DNA of 64,000 bases from CAWAHD01 sp963781785 (GCA_963781785.1 CAWAHD010000001.1:2232001-2296000); one strand, 5' to 3'; shown: positions 55,045-64,000, counted from the first letter of the stretch. Numbers and translations are program-made. The notes: generated from the sequence alone by a model not told the origin.

Positions 55045-56862
55045 TCACGGTTTGCTCTTGAGCGCGGTCAGGTAGCGCACCAGGACGTCGGTTGTGTTTT
55101 TGCCGAGCGACGGCAACAAGGCTTCGAGCGGAGCCGCCGCGGTCTTGGGCAGCTCGCCGATCACTTTGCCGATCCAGAAGAGGTGGAAACCCTGCTTGTC
55201 GGAGTCGAACCTCTTGATCCACATGATCAAGCTCGCCAGGGCGTCGGGATGGTCGATGCGGAACATGGTTCTCAGGAGGTCGATGTACCCGAGCGGGGCA
55301 GTCGGAGAATTGACGGGTTTTTCGTACCACTCACCCAGCAGCTTCGACAAGAGTTTCTTGCACCCTGCGTGCGCCGGCCGCGCGAGGCAGCACGTCAATT
55401 CGCCGCTGCCGGTCTCGACCGCGACGTCAAGCCAGCGGGGATCCCATGTCCCGTCTTCGTAAATCTTGTTCAGCTCGTCCAGACGCGCCGTCCCTCTTGC
55501 GGGGGCCGTGATGACTTCGATGATCGCGGCGCGCTTCGCCCAGGCCGGGTCACGCGCCTTCTTCTTCTCGTCGACCTTCGCCAGAAGATAAGGTGAGAAG
55601 GCGTCGTACACCTCGGCGGGCTTCATGGATTTGCGCGCTGCCTGGAATGCGATGCCGAGGACATCGGGCGCGAGGGTCGCATGGGTGTCGGCCAGCATCT
55701 TCTGAGCCTTTTTTGATCCTGCTGCCATCAACGTCGCGAGTTTTTCGTTGATGGCGGCTCCGCTGGGCTCTCCCTTCAGACCCGCGATTTCCTTGCCGCG
55801 CTCAAAGACCTTGACCAGAAACTCGCCCGTTCGCTTGTCATCGCGTCCTTCGAGGCAAGACAAGAGCCCGAGGAATCGCCCGATGGCCTTGCCGAGTTCG
55901 TTCTTGTCCTTGCTGGTGCTCTTGGTCTTGAACAGGGCTTCGAGCTCGAGTCCGGCTTGGTCGCTCACGAATTTGAGCAGCTTGGTACTTCGGCTTTGCT
56001 GGATGGGCTGGATCGCGATGTCCAGATCGTCGCCGCACATCGCTTTCCGCAACGCCTCGATCGCCGTATCGGAATCGTGCTTCGCGAGTGCTTTGAGCGC
56101 GGCCCGGCGAATATCCTTGATCTTCGCCGACGACAGCTCCAGGAGAAGGCCAAGGTCTTCGCTCGAGTCACCCAGGCATTCGATAGCGACGATCTTGACT
56201 TCCTTGGAGCCCTCGTCGAGCGACTGCTTGACGATGGCACGAGTTCCCGCGGGATCAAGCTGATACATGAGCGCCAGGCGGCGCGGATGGCCTGCCTTGC
56301 CGCTCTTCAGGTCAAACCGGGATTTCAGGTCGGGCAGGACGGCCTTGCCATAGAGCGGCAAGACATTCCTGGCAACGTAGTCCGCGATTTCGCCGAACGT
56401 GTCATCGATGGCGTCGAGCGCGGGTTTCACGAGGCGCAGATCGCGGAAGGCGCCTCGGTCGAATGCCTCTTTGATGATTTCGAGTCGACTGGCACCGTGG
56501 GTCGTGAGCGCTTCCTGCAATGGTTTGAGAACGCTGGCGCTCACTTGTGACGTCTGTGGTCCCAGGTCGTTGGTTTCGATGTCGGTCCAGGGACCGGCGA
56601 GCCCGGTCTCGCCCTGGGTGTAGAGCACTGCGCTCACGAGCGTGCACAGCTCGAGCAGTGCCGGAGCCGAGGTCTGCTCGGTCCCTTCGACGAGCGTCTT
56701 CACGGCTTGTGCTACTTTGGCAAACACCGGGGCCTTGGCACCGGCCTGTTCGAGCGCAGGGATGAGCTTCTTGAGCCGGAAGTCATCGCCGGCCGTGACA
56801 CTGCCGGCGATCGCCAGCCTGCGCATCTCGTCATACACTTGAGTGAGAACCGCGATGCTCAT
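55045..56862 (-). CDS. HEAT-like repeat protein of the MoxR operon
   Basis: 605 residues, all helical. The HEAT-like units are clearest at KEVKIVAIECLGDSSEDLGL and KIKDIRRAALKALAKHDSDT, then ALRKAMCGDDLDIAI. It occupies the place held by DUF5691-type proteins in similar operons of other bacteria as I recall them, and may be their counterpart. No signal peptide or enzyme motif. It probably serves as a scaffold or substrate receptor. Intact frame. Confidence 0.8.
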   Translation of the reverse strand: MSIAVLTQVYDEMRRLAIAGSVTAGDDFRLKKLIPALEQAGAKAPVFAKVAQAVKTLVEGTEQTSAPALLELCTLVSAVLYTQGETGLAGPWTDIETNDLGPQTSQVSASVLKPLQEALTTHGASRLEIIKEAFDRGAFRDLRLVKPALDAIDDTFGEIADYVARNVLPLYGKAVLPDLKSRFDLKSGKAGHPRRLALMYQLDPAGTRAIVKQSLDEGSKEVKIVAIECLGDSSEDLGLLLELSSAKIKDIRRAALKALAKHDSDTAIEALRKAMCGDDLDIAIQPIQQSRSTKLLKFVSDQAGLELEALFKTKSTSKDKNELGKAIGRFLGLLSCLEGRDDKRTGEFLVKVFERGKEIAGLKGEPSGAAINEKLATLMAAGSKKAQKMLADTHATLAPDVLGIAFQAARKSMKPAEVYDAFSPYLLAKVDEKKKARDPAWAKRAAIIEVITAPARGTARLDELNKIYEDGTWDPRWLDVAVETGSGELTCCLARPAHAGCKKLLSKLLGEWYEKPVNSPTAPLGYIDLLRTMFRIDHPDALASLIMWIKRFDSDKQGFHLFWIGKVIGELPKTAAAPLEALLPSLGKNTTDVLVRYLTALKSKP

Positions 56863-56922
56863 TGTCGTTGTTCCGTTCGCCGCAATATGTGATCACCGTT
56901 GTCACGCCGTAGCGAGAATCGT

Positions 56923-58377
56923 TTACAGCGTCAATCGGACGATGGCGGCCGGTGTCACGATGCTGAGCGGCTTGATCTGGAGCTTGCGAGTGTCGAGATC
57001 GTGCCGGAACCGGACGACCAGGGTCTGGTTACTCAAATACTCGGGCGGCAGCAGGGAGAACAAGTGGCAGCTTGGCGGCTCTTCGGTCAAGCCGGCGTCG
57101 GTCATGACGAGCCGGTTGCGCTTGGCGTCTTCGACCGCGAGTGAGCCGTCAACGCGACCGATCTGCTTGAAGTTGAGGGCAAAGATCGGCTGCTTGTCGG
57201 CGAGAGGTCCCTTCAAGTGGGTCTTCACGTCCTTCACGACCGCGGCGAAGTCGTGGTGTCCGTGGCTGCGAATCTTCTCGAAGTCTTGCCGCGCGATCGG
57301 TCGGGAAGTCATCGATTCCCAGCGGATGCGGGGGTTGACGTCGCCCGGATAGATGCACAGCTCTTTCACCTGTGCGACCTGGAAGAAGCTGTCGTCGCTC
57401 TTGATGAACTTGGCGGCCTTGTAAGGGCGAAAGATCTGTGTGAGCCGGGTGCGCCCGTCGTTCAGGCTCATCCACACGCCCGTGTCGACGAACTCGCGCC
57501 GGGCCTGGTCGTCGTGGGAATTGAAGGCGAGCTGGACCAGGTCCACGTCGGTCTCGATCAGTCCGGCATCTTTCAGCTCGCGGAGCTGCCAGGCGTGCCC
57601 CAGCCAGGCGGCGATGGCGGTGTCGGTCTCGGGCTTGAGCTCGGGATCTTCCAGTCTGCGCTCGCAAGTAGCTCCGGCCGTGCTTGACCAGGGCGTGCAG
57701 TCGTCCGAGCTGGTCGAGGCCCTCGCTGAAGACCAGCTCGCGGTCTACGGTCTGGCGGGGACCGGCGAACCGGCCGTCGTCGCCGGCGAAGAGTTTTGTG
57801 TAAGCATGAAGCGCGGCCTGCGCGCCGGGAGATAGGCGTTGCCCAACTGCTTGGCCTGTTCTTCGATCTCGGCGGCCGTCTTGGCGTTCATGTTGCCGAT
57901 GCCGAGTCGAACGAGGTCGCACGTGAGTTTTTCGAGGAGGTCGATGCCATGCAGTTGGGCCTGAATCTTCTTGGCGAGTGCCCCCTTGTCGACTTTCTTC
58001 GGCTTTTCGGCTTCTTCGACTTTCTTCTCGGCGCGGGCCTGGAGCTTCTCGCGCTTGGCCTGGAGATCGTCCGGGACCTCGGACTTTGTGAACGTCTTTC
58101 CCTGCACGTAGGCGTACATCAAGCCCAGGCAATGCTTGCACGGAAACTGGCGACTGGGGCAACTGCAACGGTGCGTGGGGGCCTCGGGCCGCAGGAAGTC
58201 GCAAGAGCAACGGTACGGCTCCTTGCCGCTCCCCTGGCACTCGCCGAAGATGATGGTTTCGTCTTCGGAGATATGGAGCTTCCCAAAGTTGTTTTTGAGG
58301 ACCAATCCTCGTCCGTTCTTGGCGGCTTCCGGATTCGGGGCGGCGGAATCCACCGAAGCGAGATCGAGCGAGATCAT
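56923..58377 (-). pseudogene. SWIM zinc-finger protein, two frameshifts
   Basis: First gene of the operon. The SWIM motif CSCPSRQFPCKHCLGL (C71, C73, C80, H82; CxCx6CxH) follows another CSCDFL pair. Then come a basic, lysine-rich helix and LLEKLTCDLVRLGIGNM. Near 57828 and 57665 the frame changes; the next pieces are AALHAYTKLFAGDDGRFAG and ERRLEDPELKPETD, then the intact tail AGLIETDVDLVQLAFNS to 56923. The total is about 485 residues. SWIM proteins of this operon type are thought to bind DNA or protein targets. Confidence 0.85.
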
Positions 58378-58559
58378 CAGAGGGGTGCCTCAACGACGCA
58401 CGGAATTCGACGAAGACGTGGGGCAGCCCGGATTATCACGATGGACCTGCCTCGGTTCAAGGGAGTACAGCGGTCCCGGCGGAGGCAGCGAAATCTCGCA
58501 ATGTGAATCAGAAGTCTTCTGGGCGGTGAAGTCCGCCCCAACGAGCGCAAGAGACGGTC

Positions 58560-59084
58560 ATGGCGATCGCCAAGAGTAGAACATGGTGGGCACTCGGCTG
58601 CGCGGTTCCGCTCTTGGTCTGCCTCACCGTCTGGAGCTGCCTTTTCGTCTACATTTCCGTAGTACATTGGCGACTTATGCCTTGGTACCGGTCCGTGGAG
58701 GATCGAATCCTGACCCTGGCCGAAAGGCGGCCAGATGGGATTTCCGACGCCGAATGGGCGGGCTGCATCCTTCATACGTGGAATCTTCACGGGAATCACG
58801 GCCCGGGGTTCGAATCATCCCAAAGGGAGAGATTCCTCGCGGAGTTCGACATGCGATTGAGGGGGCACGTGGATCTCAGCACGATCGACTGGATCTGGGA
58901 CGAGTATTCCGCCCACTCGAAGGGCGGAGCCCACTACTCGCAGTTTTATCGCCCGACCAGTGCCAAGGTGCGCCGCGAGTTTGTCGAGGGGAAGCCGGGC
59001 CAGTTCGAGTTACAAGACTTGCTTCTTATGTTGAGCGAACGGAGAGCCCGTCGGCTCGGTCACGCCCGTTTGGACCGGTTCTGA
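58560..59084 (+). CDS. Small membrane-anchored protein of unknown function
   Basis: 174 residues. One N-terminal helix (WWALGCAVPLLVCLTVWSCLFVYI) anchors it, followed by a soluble helical domain with GISDAEWAGCILHTWNLHGN and STIDWIWDEYSAHS. No catalytic motif known to me. Its 3' end overlaps the antisense ParD pseudogene by 25 bp. Confidence 0.7.
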   Translation: MAIAKSRTWWALGCAVPLLVCLTVWSCLFVYISVVHWRLMPWYRSVEDRILTLAERRPDGISDAEWAGCILHTWNLHGNHGPGFESSQRERFLAEFDMRLRGHVDLSTIDWIWDEYSAHSKGGAHYSQFYRPTSAKVRREFVEGKPGQFELQDLLLMLSERRARRLGHARLDRF

Positions 59085-59344
59085 ACGGCCAGCCGTTTCC
59101 GGCCGCGTGCTCTGACGCGAGCCGTGGTTTCCTCGTTGAACGGCCGCGTTTGGCCACGGTCGGCCTGTTCCAGAGCGATCGCCATTTCCTTGCGAAGCTC
59201 GGCCAGTTTGCTGTGTTGCAGCTCGTCGCGTTCCTTCATCAGCCGAAGTCCGTCGCGGATGACCTCACTCGCCGAGTGGTATAAGCCGCTCTCGACCTTC
59301 TGCGTCGCCTAGTGCTCAAGCTCTTTGGTGAGCGAAATATTCAT
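59060..59344 (-). pseudogene. ParD-like antitoxin with an in-frame stop
   Basis: AAAAAGGAGG precedes ATG 59344. The frame reads MNISLTKELEH, then TAG, then continues in the same frame as ATQKVESGLYHSASEVIRDG and LRLMKERDELQ, a clear ParD/CopG ribbon-helix-helix protein, to a stop at 59060 (95 codons). The stop codon replaces a position where the family often has Gln, so CAG to TAG is likely. No parE gene follows. A nonsense mutation rather than an indel. Confidence 0.8.
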
Positions 59345-59447
59345 GCCGCAAGCCTCCTTTTTGGGTGCGCTCCAGTCTGGCACGGAATAACAAAATTTAC
59401 CAGTTTTTGTTATCGATCGGCTCGAGACTGGCTGCAAGAACATCAGA

Positions 59448-60467
59448 TCAGCGGATGATCGTCAGCTTCGGCAAGGCCTGCTTTAGCTCCTTCGCTCCAG
59501 CGTCGGAGACTTGGGTGCGGATGAGATCGAGTTCCGAGAGTTGGGTCAGCCCCTTCAGATGTGCCAACCCAATGTCGCTGACCTCAGTGTCGGAGAGGTC
59601 GAGCCGCCAGAGTTTGTTCAGCCCCTTCAGATGCGCCAGCCCGGCATCGGAGATTTGAGTGTTGGAGAGGTCGAGCAGCCAGAGCTTGTTCATGCCCTCG
59701 AGGCAAGCCAGCCCAGGATCGGAGACCAGCGTATCGCTGAGGTCCAAGTACGAGAGTTTGGTCAGCGCAGTCAGATGGACAAGGCCAAGGTCGGTGATCT
59801 GATTGGCGCTGAGTACGAGGTTTGTGAGTTTGGTAAGACCCTTCAGATGCGCCAGTCCAGCGTCGGTAACCTCGGTGCCGCCGAGGTCCAGGACGCGCAG
59901 CTTGGTTAGCCCATTCAGGTGCGCGAGCCCAGCGTCGGAGACCTCAGTACCGGCGATGTTGAGGGAGAACAAGTCGGTCAGCCGCTTAAAATGCGCTAGC
60001 TCGCCGTTGTTAACGGACGAATCCGAGAGACTCAGTTCGTGAAGTCGGGCGAGACACGGAATCCTTTCGATTGCTGCATGGGTGGTCGCAGTCGAACAAC
60101 AGTCGAGCTCGACTGTGGTGACGTGACCGAAGTAGTCGACCCCGATGAGATCCACCAGCCACCTCGGCGCCCATGGTTCCCCTACTCGAATACTGTTTCC
60201 ATTGATCCACTCCCAATCATAAGAGACGCTGCCATCGCCCTTCTCAATCGCCGTCACCGCATCCCGCTGGATTCGCGCTCCCCGGACGAGCCAACCCAGC
60301 CCTGCGCCGATCACTAGCACCAGAACAATCAGGCCCCGCACGCTCAAGCGGAGGTGTCTTCGCCACGAAGGCGCGACGTGTCCAGGCAGCATGGTGGCCG
60401 CTCTCTCGGATTCGGGACCGTTTGGAGGTGATCCACTCCTTCCCATCAAATCATACCAGGAGCCCAT
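59448..60467 (-). CDS. Membrane-anchored leucine-rich repeat protein
   Basis: About 339 residues from ATG 60467; ATG 60392 is another choice. The helix LSVRGLIVLVLVIGAGLGWLV anchors it near residue 35. From about 130 to the end are some nine 24-residue repeats of the type LTKLRVLDLGGTEVTDAGLAH, the bacterial LRR subtype common in planctomycetes. The last is degenerate (LPKLTIIR). It should be displayed outside the membrane; its partner is unknown. Repeat homogeneity makes the copy number prone to change. Confidence 0.88.
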   Translation of the reverse strand: MGSWYDLMGRSGSPPNGPESERAATMLPGHVAPSWRRHLRLSVRGLIVLVLVIGAGLGWLVRGARIQRDAVTAIEKGDGSVSYDWEWINGNSIRVGEPWAPRWLVDLIGVDYFGHVTTVELDCCSTATTHAAIERIPCLARLHELSLSDSSVNNGELAHFKRLTDLFSLNIAGTEVSDAGLAHLNGLTKLRVLDLGGTEVTDAGLAHLKGLTKLTNLVLSANQITDLGLVHLTALTKLSYLDLSDTLVSDPGLACLEGMNKLWLLDLSNTQISDAGLAHLKGLNKLWRLDLSDTEVSDIGLAHLKGLTQLSELDLIRTQVSDAGAKELKQALPKLTIIR

Positions 60468-60715
60468 TCCATCCGCGCGGACAACGAAAATCCTGCCGGC
60501 TCGCCTGGACGATCGCATTTCATTTCTCGCTCGACTGGAATGGGGCAAAAGAATGAATTCCGTTCTACGACGGGGAGAAAGCGCGCCACGCCATCGCGAT
60601 GAACGCGCAGGATCTTGTGCGAACATTTCTGTCTAGCGTTGCCGCTCTGAGGAATTCATACTGCACCTCGGTCGGAGAGTCTCACGAGCCGCCCTTTTCC
60701 CGGGGAGATCTCTTG

Positions 60716-61645
60716 ATGAAGCGCGCCATGCCGATTTCGCCTTCCGTCGCCGTTACGCTGCTTCTCTTGGTTTCGGCCGGCTTCGGGATTGCTGCCACAG
60801 ATGGCGATCAGCCCGACGTCCTCTACACCCCGAACACAATCCGCATCCAATCGCTGGAAGAACCTGCCAAAGGAGAATGGGTCGTCATGCCTGGCTTCAG
60901 CGAGCTGGGCTCGCCGACCTTCTCGCGGGACGGCCGATGGATCGCGTTCGACGCCTACAAGCTGGGGTTCAATAACTCCAGGGCGGAGTGCTGGATCGCC
61001 CGCCGAGATGGCAGGGACCTGAAGCGGTTGGCGTTCGGCGCGACACCCCGGTTTTCGCCCGACGGCAAGCGACTCCTGTTCGTGCGCGAGCGAGTCAACG
61101 ACCCGGCGCGTGAAGCGGGGGTCTATTCGATCAACCGGGACGGTTCGGGCGAGAAGAGAATCGGTCCGGGACGGTGGCCGGACTGGTCGCCCGACGGGAA
61201 CCAGATCGTCTTCTCGCTGGGCGGTGATGAGAGAGGCGGCGCAAGGATCGGTGCCACGATCCATATCGCCAAGGCGGACGGGTCGGACCGTCGCGAAGTC
61301 GTCGAAGGCGACTGCCCGACCTGGTCGCCGGACGGGACCAAGATCGCGTACTGTTACTGTGCGCCGCAACAGCCGCCGATGATCCGGGTCTACGACCTGG
61401 AAGAAAATGTGGAGACGCCCCTGGGGGTCGGCTGGTATCGCGGTAACTGGATGCCCGACAGCAGAACGGTCGTCACCAATGGTCTGGACGCTCGACGGTC
61501 GGTGATGGTCCGCCTGTCGCTCAGCACCCCGAGGAAGGTGGTCGAGCAGTCCACGGACTACGAAGACCCGTTCTCCCCATCCATCTCCTGGGACGGCAAG
61601 GAAATCGTGTTCATCGCCAGGAGACCCAAGGCGAAATCGCGCTGA
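60716..61645 (+). CDS. Exported TolB/PD40-type beta-propeller protein
   Basis: 309 residues from ATG 60716, after GGGGAGAT. Signal peptide VTLLLLVSAGFGIAA. PD40 blades are clear: SPTFSRDGRWIAFDAY, TPRFSPDGKRLLFVRE, WPDWSPDGNQIVFSLG, CPTWSPDGTKIAYCY and SPSISWDGKEIVFIAR. It resembles TolB C-terminal propellers but lacks the TolB N-terminal domain and Tol neighbours. Probably a periplasmic binding or scaffold protein. Confidence 0.87.
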   Translation: MKRAMPISPSVAVTLLLLVSAGFGIAATDGDQPDVLYTPNTIRIQSLEEPAKGEWVVMPGFSELGSPTFSRDGRWIAFDAYKLGFNNSRAECWIARRDGRDLKRLAFGATPRFSPDGKRLLFVRERVNDPAREAGVYSINRDGSGEKRIGPGRWPDWSPDGNQIVFSLGGDERGGARIGATIHIAKADGSDRREVVEGDCPTWSPDGTKIAYCYCAPQQPPMIRVYDLEENVETPLGVGWYRGNWMPDSRTVVTNGLDARRSVMVRLSLSTPRKVVEQSTDYEDPFSPSISWDGKEIVFIARRPKAKSR

Positions 61646-61723
61646 GAGCCGTATCAGGACCAGACGACGTGGCGCTTTTGAGCGGGCGTCTGAGTTGCGA
61701 TCGTCAACCGGAGTGACATCCCC

Positions 61724-62728
61724 ATGCCCGAGCCGCCCGGCGAGCTGCCCGAGATCAGTGTCGTCGTCCCGCTCTTTAACGAAGAGGAGAGCGTCAATGA
61801 GCTGCATCGCCGCCTTGATCTGGCGCTCAGGTCCCTGGCGACGTCGTACGAGATCGTCTTTGTCAACGATGGCAGCCGAGACGCGACCGCCGCGCTGATC
61901 GACGATCTCCGAGAGTTGGACCCGCACCTGGCGGTCGTCGACCTGAGTCGCAATTTCGGGCACCAAGCCGCGGTCTCGGCCGGGGTTGATCATGCTCGCG
62001 GGCAGGCCGTGATGGTGCTGGACGGCGATTTGCAGGACCCGCCCGAGGTGATTCCCCAGTTCGTGGAGCGCTGGCGCGAAGGCTACCACGTCGTCTATGC
62101 CGTCCGCCGGCACCGCAAGGAGGGCCCGCTCAAGCGGCTGGGCTACCATGGTTTCTATCGAATCCTGAACGCGATCAGCGACCTGGAGATCCCGCTCGAC
62201 AGCGGCGATTTCTGCCTGATGGACCGACAGGTGGTCGACGTGCTCAAGCAACTGCCCGAGACGATGCGGTTCGTGCGCGGTCTGCGTTCCTTCGCGGGTT
62301 TCCGCCAGGTCGGGCTGGCCTACGAGCGGGAGGCCCGGCAGGCCGGCCAGGCCAAGTACACGTTCCGCTCCCTCGCCGGCCTGGCCGTCGATGGCCTGAT
62401 CAGCTTCAGCAGTTATCCGCTCCGCGCGGTGACCTACCTCGGGTTCGGCACCATTGGTATCGCCATCGCTCTCTTGTTCTGGGTCCTGTGGGACGCCTTT
62501 TACAAACGATCCGCGCCTCAGGGCTGGGCCAGCACCGTCGTTGTGGTCCTGTTCATGGGCTCGATCCAGCTCATCAGTCTGGGAATCATCGGCGAGTACA
62601 TCCGCCTGATCTTCCTGGAGGCGAAGCGGCGACCCACCTACATCGTCGGCGAGTACAAGGAGCCGCGCCACACCGACGGCGAGGCGCGTGCACGCTGCCG
62701 CTCATCTGGTCCAGCGCAAACCGATTGA
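61724..62728 (+). CDS. Family 2 glycosyltransferase (polyprenyl-phosphate sugar synthase type)
   Basis: 334 residues. The GT2 domain has ISVVVPLFNEEESV, IVFVNDGSRDAT, LSRNFGHQAAVSAG and VLDGDLQDPPEV, with the metal-binding DGD. It is followed by two membrane helices (FGTIGIAIALLFWVLW and VVVVLFMGSIQLISLGIIGEYI), as in GtrB/DPM1-like enzymes that load a sugar onto undecaprenyl phosphate. A hydrophilic tail of 40 residues ends the protein. Converges with the epimerase gene, 20 bp apart. Confidence 0.9.
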   Translation: MPEPPGELPEISVVVPLFNEEESVNELHRRLDLALRSLATSYEIVFVNDGSRDATAALIDDLRELDPHLAVVDLSRNFGHQAAVSAGVDHARGQAVMVLDGDLQDPPEVIPQFVERWREGYHVVYAVRRHRKEGPLKRLGYHGFYRILNAISDLEIPLDSGDFCLMDRQVVDVLKQLPETMRFVRGLRSFAGFRQVGLAYEREARQAGQAKYTFRSLAGLAVDGLISFSSYPLRAVTYLGFGTIGIAIALLFWVLWDAFYKRSAPQGWASTVVVVLFMGSIQLISLGIIGEYIRLIFLEAKRRPTYIVGEYKEPRHTDGEARARCRSSGPAQTD

Positions 62729-62748
62729 GAGAACGACTCGCAGAGCCA

Positions 62749-63714
62749 TCAAGCGGCGGCGACCTGCGAGTGCTCTTCTTGATGTTGACGTGGCGAGGCG
62801 GCATTCCAGAGGTCGGTGAGGCTCTGTTCGCAGGAGATATCGGGGTGCCAGCCGGTCTGCGCGACGATGCGGTCGATCCCGGCGCGGGAGTCGGCGGGCC
62901 CGCGGGTCTTGAGCAGTGAAGCGTCGACCTTCACACGGACTGTCCGGCGGCTCAAGCGGATCAGGGTGTCGAGCGCGTCGCCGACCCGATGCGATCTCCC
63001 GGTTCCGACGTGGTAGACCTCCCTGGGTGCGCTGCGGAGCGCCACGGCGATCATCGCTTTGGCGACGTCGCGCACGTCGATGAAGTCGCGACAGGCGTCC
63101 AGGTCGCCCACTGTGAGTTCGAGCGGATCGGGCCCCGGCTCGGCCAGCCGGCTCGCAAATCGTCCCAGAGCCTGGGACTGGGGTGTTCCCGGACCAATGG
63201 GATTGAACACGCGAGCGACCATCACGTCGAGAGGTGCGCGCTCGGAGAGACCGCCGACCGTGGCCAGCCACTTGCTCCGGCCGTAGGCAGTGACGGGATC
63301 ACAGGGATAGGATTCGTTCACAGGCAACCGGGACGCGTCAACCGGCCCAAGCTCGGCCGCCGAGCCCGAAAGCACGACGCGCGCCGGTTTTCCCAGAGTG
63401 CGTAGAGCCCGCAAGAGGCCGAGCGTCGCCCAGAAATTGGCCCGGTAGAGTTCTTCGTCGGGTGCCGGGGGGGTTCGCCCGGCCGTGTGGATCACGAAGT
63501 CCGGGGCGACACGGGCGATGGCCGGGCCGAGCTGGTCCGCCTCGTTCAGGTCGGCCGCGACGAACTCCGACTCGGGGCAATCGTCCGGCCGCCGGCGACC
63601 GAGCACGAAGACCCTGTCCCGGGAGAAAGACAGATCGCCCGGACACCCCTTGAGCATGCTGAGGACGTGCCGTCCCACAAAGCCGGTCGCACCGGTGATC
63701 AGCCAGACAGCCAT
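62749..63714 (-). CDS. NAD-dependent sugar epimerase/dehydratase (extended SDR)
   Basis: 321 residues from MAVWLITGATGFVGRHV; 36 nt more are open upstream. The nucleotide motif is GATGFVG. DLNEADQ and VIHTAGRT follow, then LSGSAAELGP (Ser) and the catalytic AYGRSK (Tyr, Lys). VARVFNPIGPG and FIDVRDVAKAM complete the extended-SDR pattern, close to GDP-mannose dehydratase/RmlD-type enzymes. With GT2 and GT9 neighbours it fits a surface-polysaccharide cluster. Confidence 0.88.
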   Translation of the reverse strand: MAVWLITGATGFVGRHVLSMLKGCPGDLSFSRDRVFVLGRRRPDDCPESEFVAADLNEADQLGPAIARVAPDFVIHTAGRTPPAPDEELYRANFWATLGLLRALRTLGKPARVVLSGSAAELGPVDASRLPVNESYPCDPVTAYGRSKWLATVGGLSERAPLDVMVARVFNPIGPGTPQSQALGRFASRLAEPGPDPLELTVGDLDACRDFIDVRDVAKAMIAVALRSAPREVYHVGTGRSHRVGDALDTLIRLSRRTVRVKVDASLLKTRGPADSRAGIDRIVAQTGWHPDISCEQSLTDLWNAASPRQHQEEHSQVAAA

Positions 63715-63828
63715 GCCTCGCTCCGAAACAGCAGACACGAAACCTTGCACTCACACCGTCCCTACAAACTTGAGCGTAGACCGGCGACACGCGATCCGTG
63801 ATGTGGTGTCCCCCGGTCGGCTCGGTGT

Positions 63829-64000
63829 TTACTCCCGGAAACATTCCGTCGCTTCGTGTTTGGCCAAGGCAACGTTCTCTCGGATCGACAGCGCGCGGAG
63901 GGCCACCCGGAAGACGCTGTCGGGTGACAGCTCGCGCATACAACGATGATGGCCTTCGGGGCAGATCGGCCGCTGGCACGGCCCACAGGGAACGGGCTGC
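63829..64000 (-). CDS. Glycosyltransferase family 9 C-terminus (5' end outside window)
   Basis: The frame is open from the right edge to TAA at 63829-63831, giving about 56 residues: VPCGPCQRPICPEGHHRCM and then LSPDSVFRVALRALSIREN. The Cys-rich CGPCQRP-CP-GHH-CM end is typical of ADP-heptose:LPS heptosyltransferase-like GT9 proteins. Its neighbours (epimerase, GT2) support a role in surface glycan synthesis. Confidence 0.75.
   Translation of the reverse strand, partial: QPVPCGPCQRPICPEGHHRCMRELSPDSVFRVALRALSIRENVALAKHEATECFRE

Noticed and set aside
60656..62671. 671-codon open frame on the minus strand
   Set aside because: It lies antisense to the PD40 and GT2 genes, whose domains are clear. 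Its own sequence is repetitive and charged with no recognisable domain, as expected of a high-GC shadow frame.

Overview
The window is high-GC DNA from a member of the Planctomycetota. The evidence is the DUF1592/DUF1552 secreted pair, Tat-exported Gfo/Idh/MocA and sugar-isomerase proteins, leucine-rich-repeat and small membrane proteins of planctomycete type, and dispersed palindromes that read as GQAFQP-like and NPKRKRG-like peptides, which I recall as common intergenic repeats in Gemmataceae and relatives. No tRNA, rRNA or CRISPR array is visible.

Layout. (1) 1-8772 and 32654-40675 are the two halves of a BREX phage-defence island: the brxC 3' end, pglX, then pglZ and brxL. Between pglX and pglZ lie toxin-antitoxin pieces (RelE/Phd, Phd/VapC, HicB), an AAA-type ATPase overlapping a TOPRIM-like partner (a PARIS/OLD-like pair), and several broken copies of these parts, including scars made of the pglX 3' end, the pglZ 5' end and the ATPase 3' end. 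(2) 9330-30239 is a metabolic block inside the BREX island: membrane protein and methyltransferase, DUF1592/DUF1552/GH10, a double esterase, an FAD monooxygenase, a SGNH hydrolase, a sugar isomerase-like protein, AtuA/AtuA-like/CitMHS, a CE1-like esterase and a Gfo/Idh/MocA oxidoreductase, with several gene scraps that keep only their ends. (3) 31098-32629 holds a truncated DUF4365 nuclease-like gene and an unknown 397-aa protein. (4) 34279-35935 (minus) is a Tse2-like toxin gene followed by a TPR gene. (5) 41040-48981 is mixed: a membrane protein, an AlbA_2 (Schlafen-like) regulator gene broken by a 153-bp MITE, a GNAT enzyme, an ECF sigma factor, a DUF1444 protein, a mercuric-reductase-like flavoprotein and an O-methyltransferase. 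(6) 49024-58377 (minus) is one compact operon: SWIM zinc finger, HEAT-like, MoxR AAA ATPase, DUF5682, VWA and a YkgJ cysteine-cluster protein. (7) 58560-64000 holds a small membrane protein, a ParD pseudogene, an LRR protein, a PD40 propeller, a GT2 glycosyltransferase, an NAD-dependent epimerase and the 3' end of a GT9 heptosyltransferase-like gene.

Many genes carry single-base frameshifts (phd, the small protein at 5.9 kb, the membrane protein at 10.1 kb, GH10, DUF1592, AtuA, TPR, ECF sigma, VWA, DUF5682, and SWIM twice). Some may be assembly indels, so pseudogene calls based only on a frameshift are provisional. Those based on large deletions, chimeric junctions or an inserted element are much firmer. 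The most interesting parts are the ATPase/TOPRIM-like pair inside BREX with its recombination scars, and the MoxR-VWA-DUF5682-SWIM-HEAT operon.
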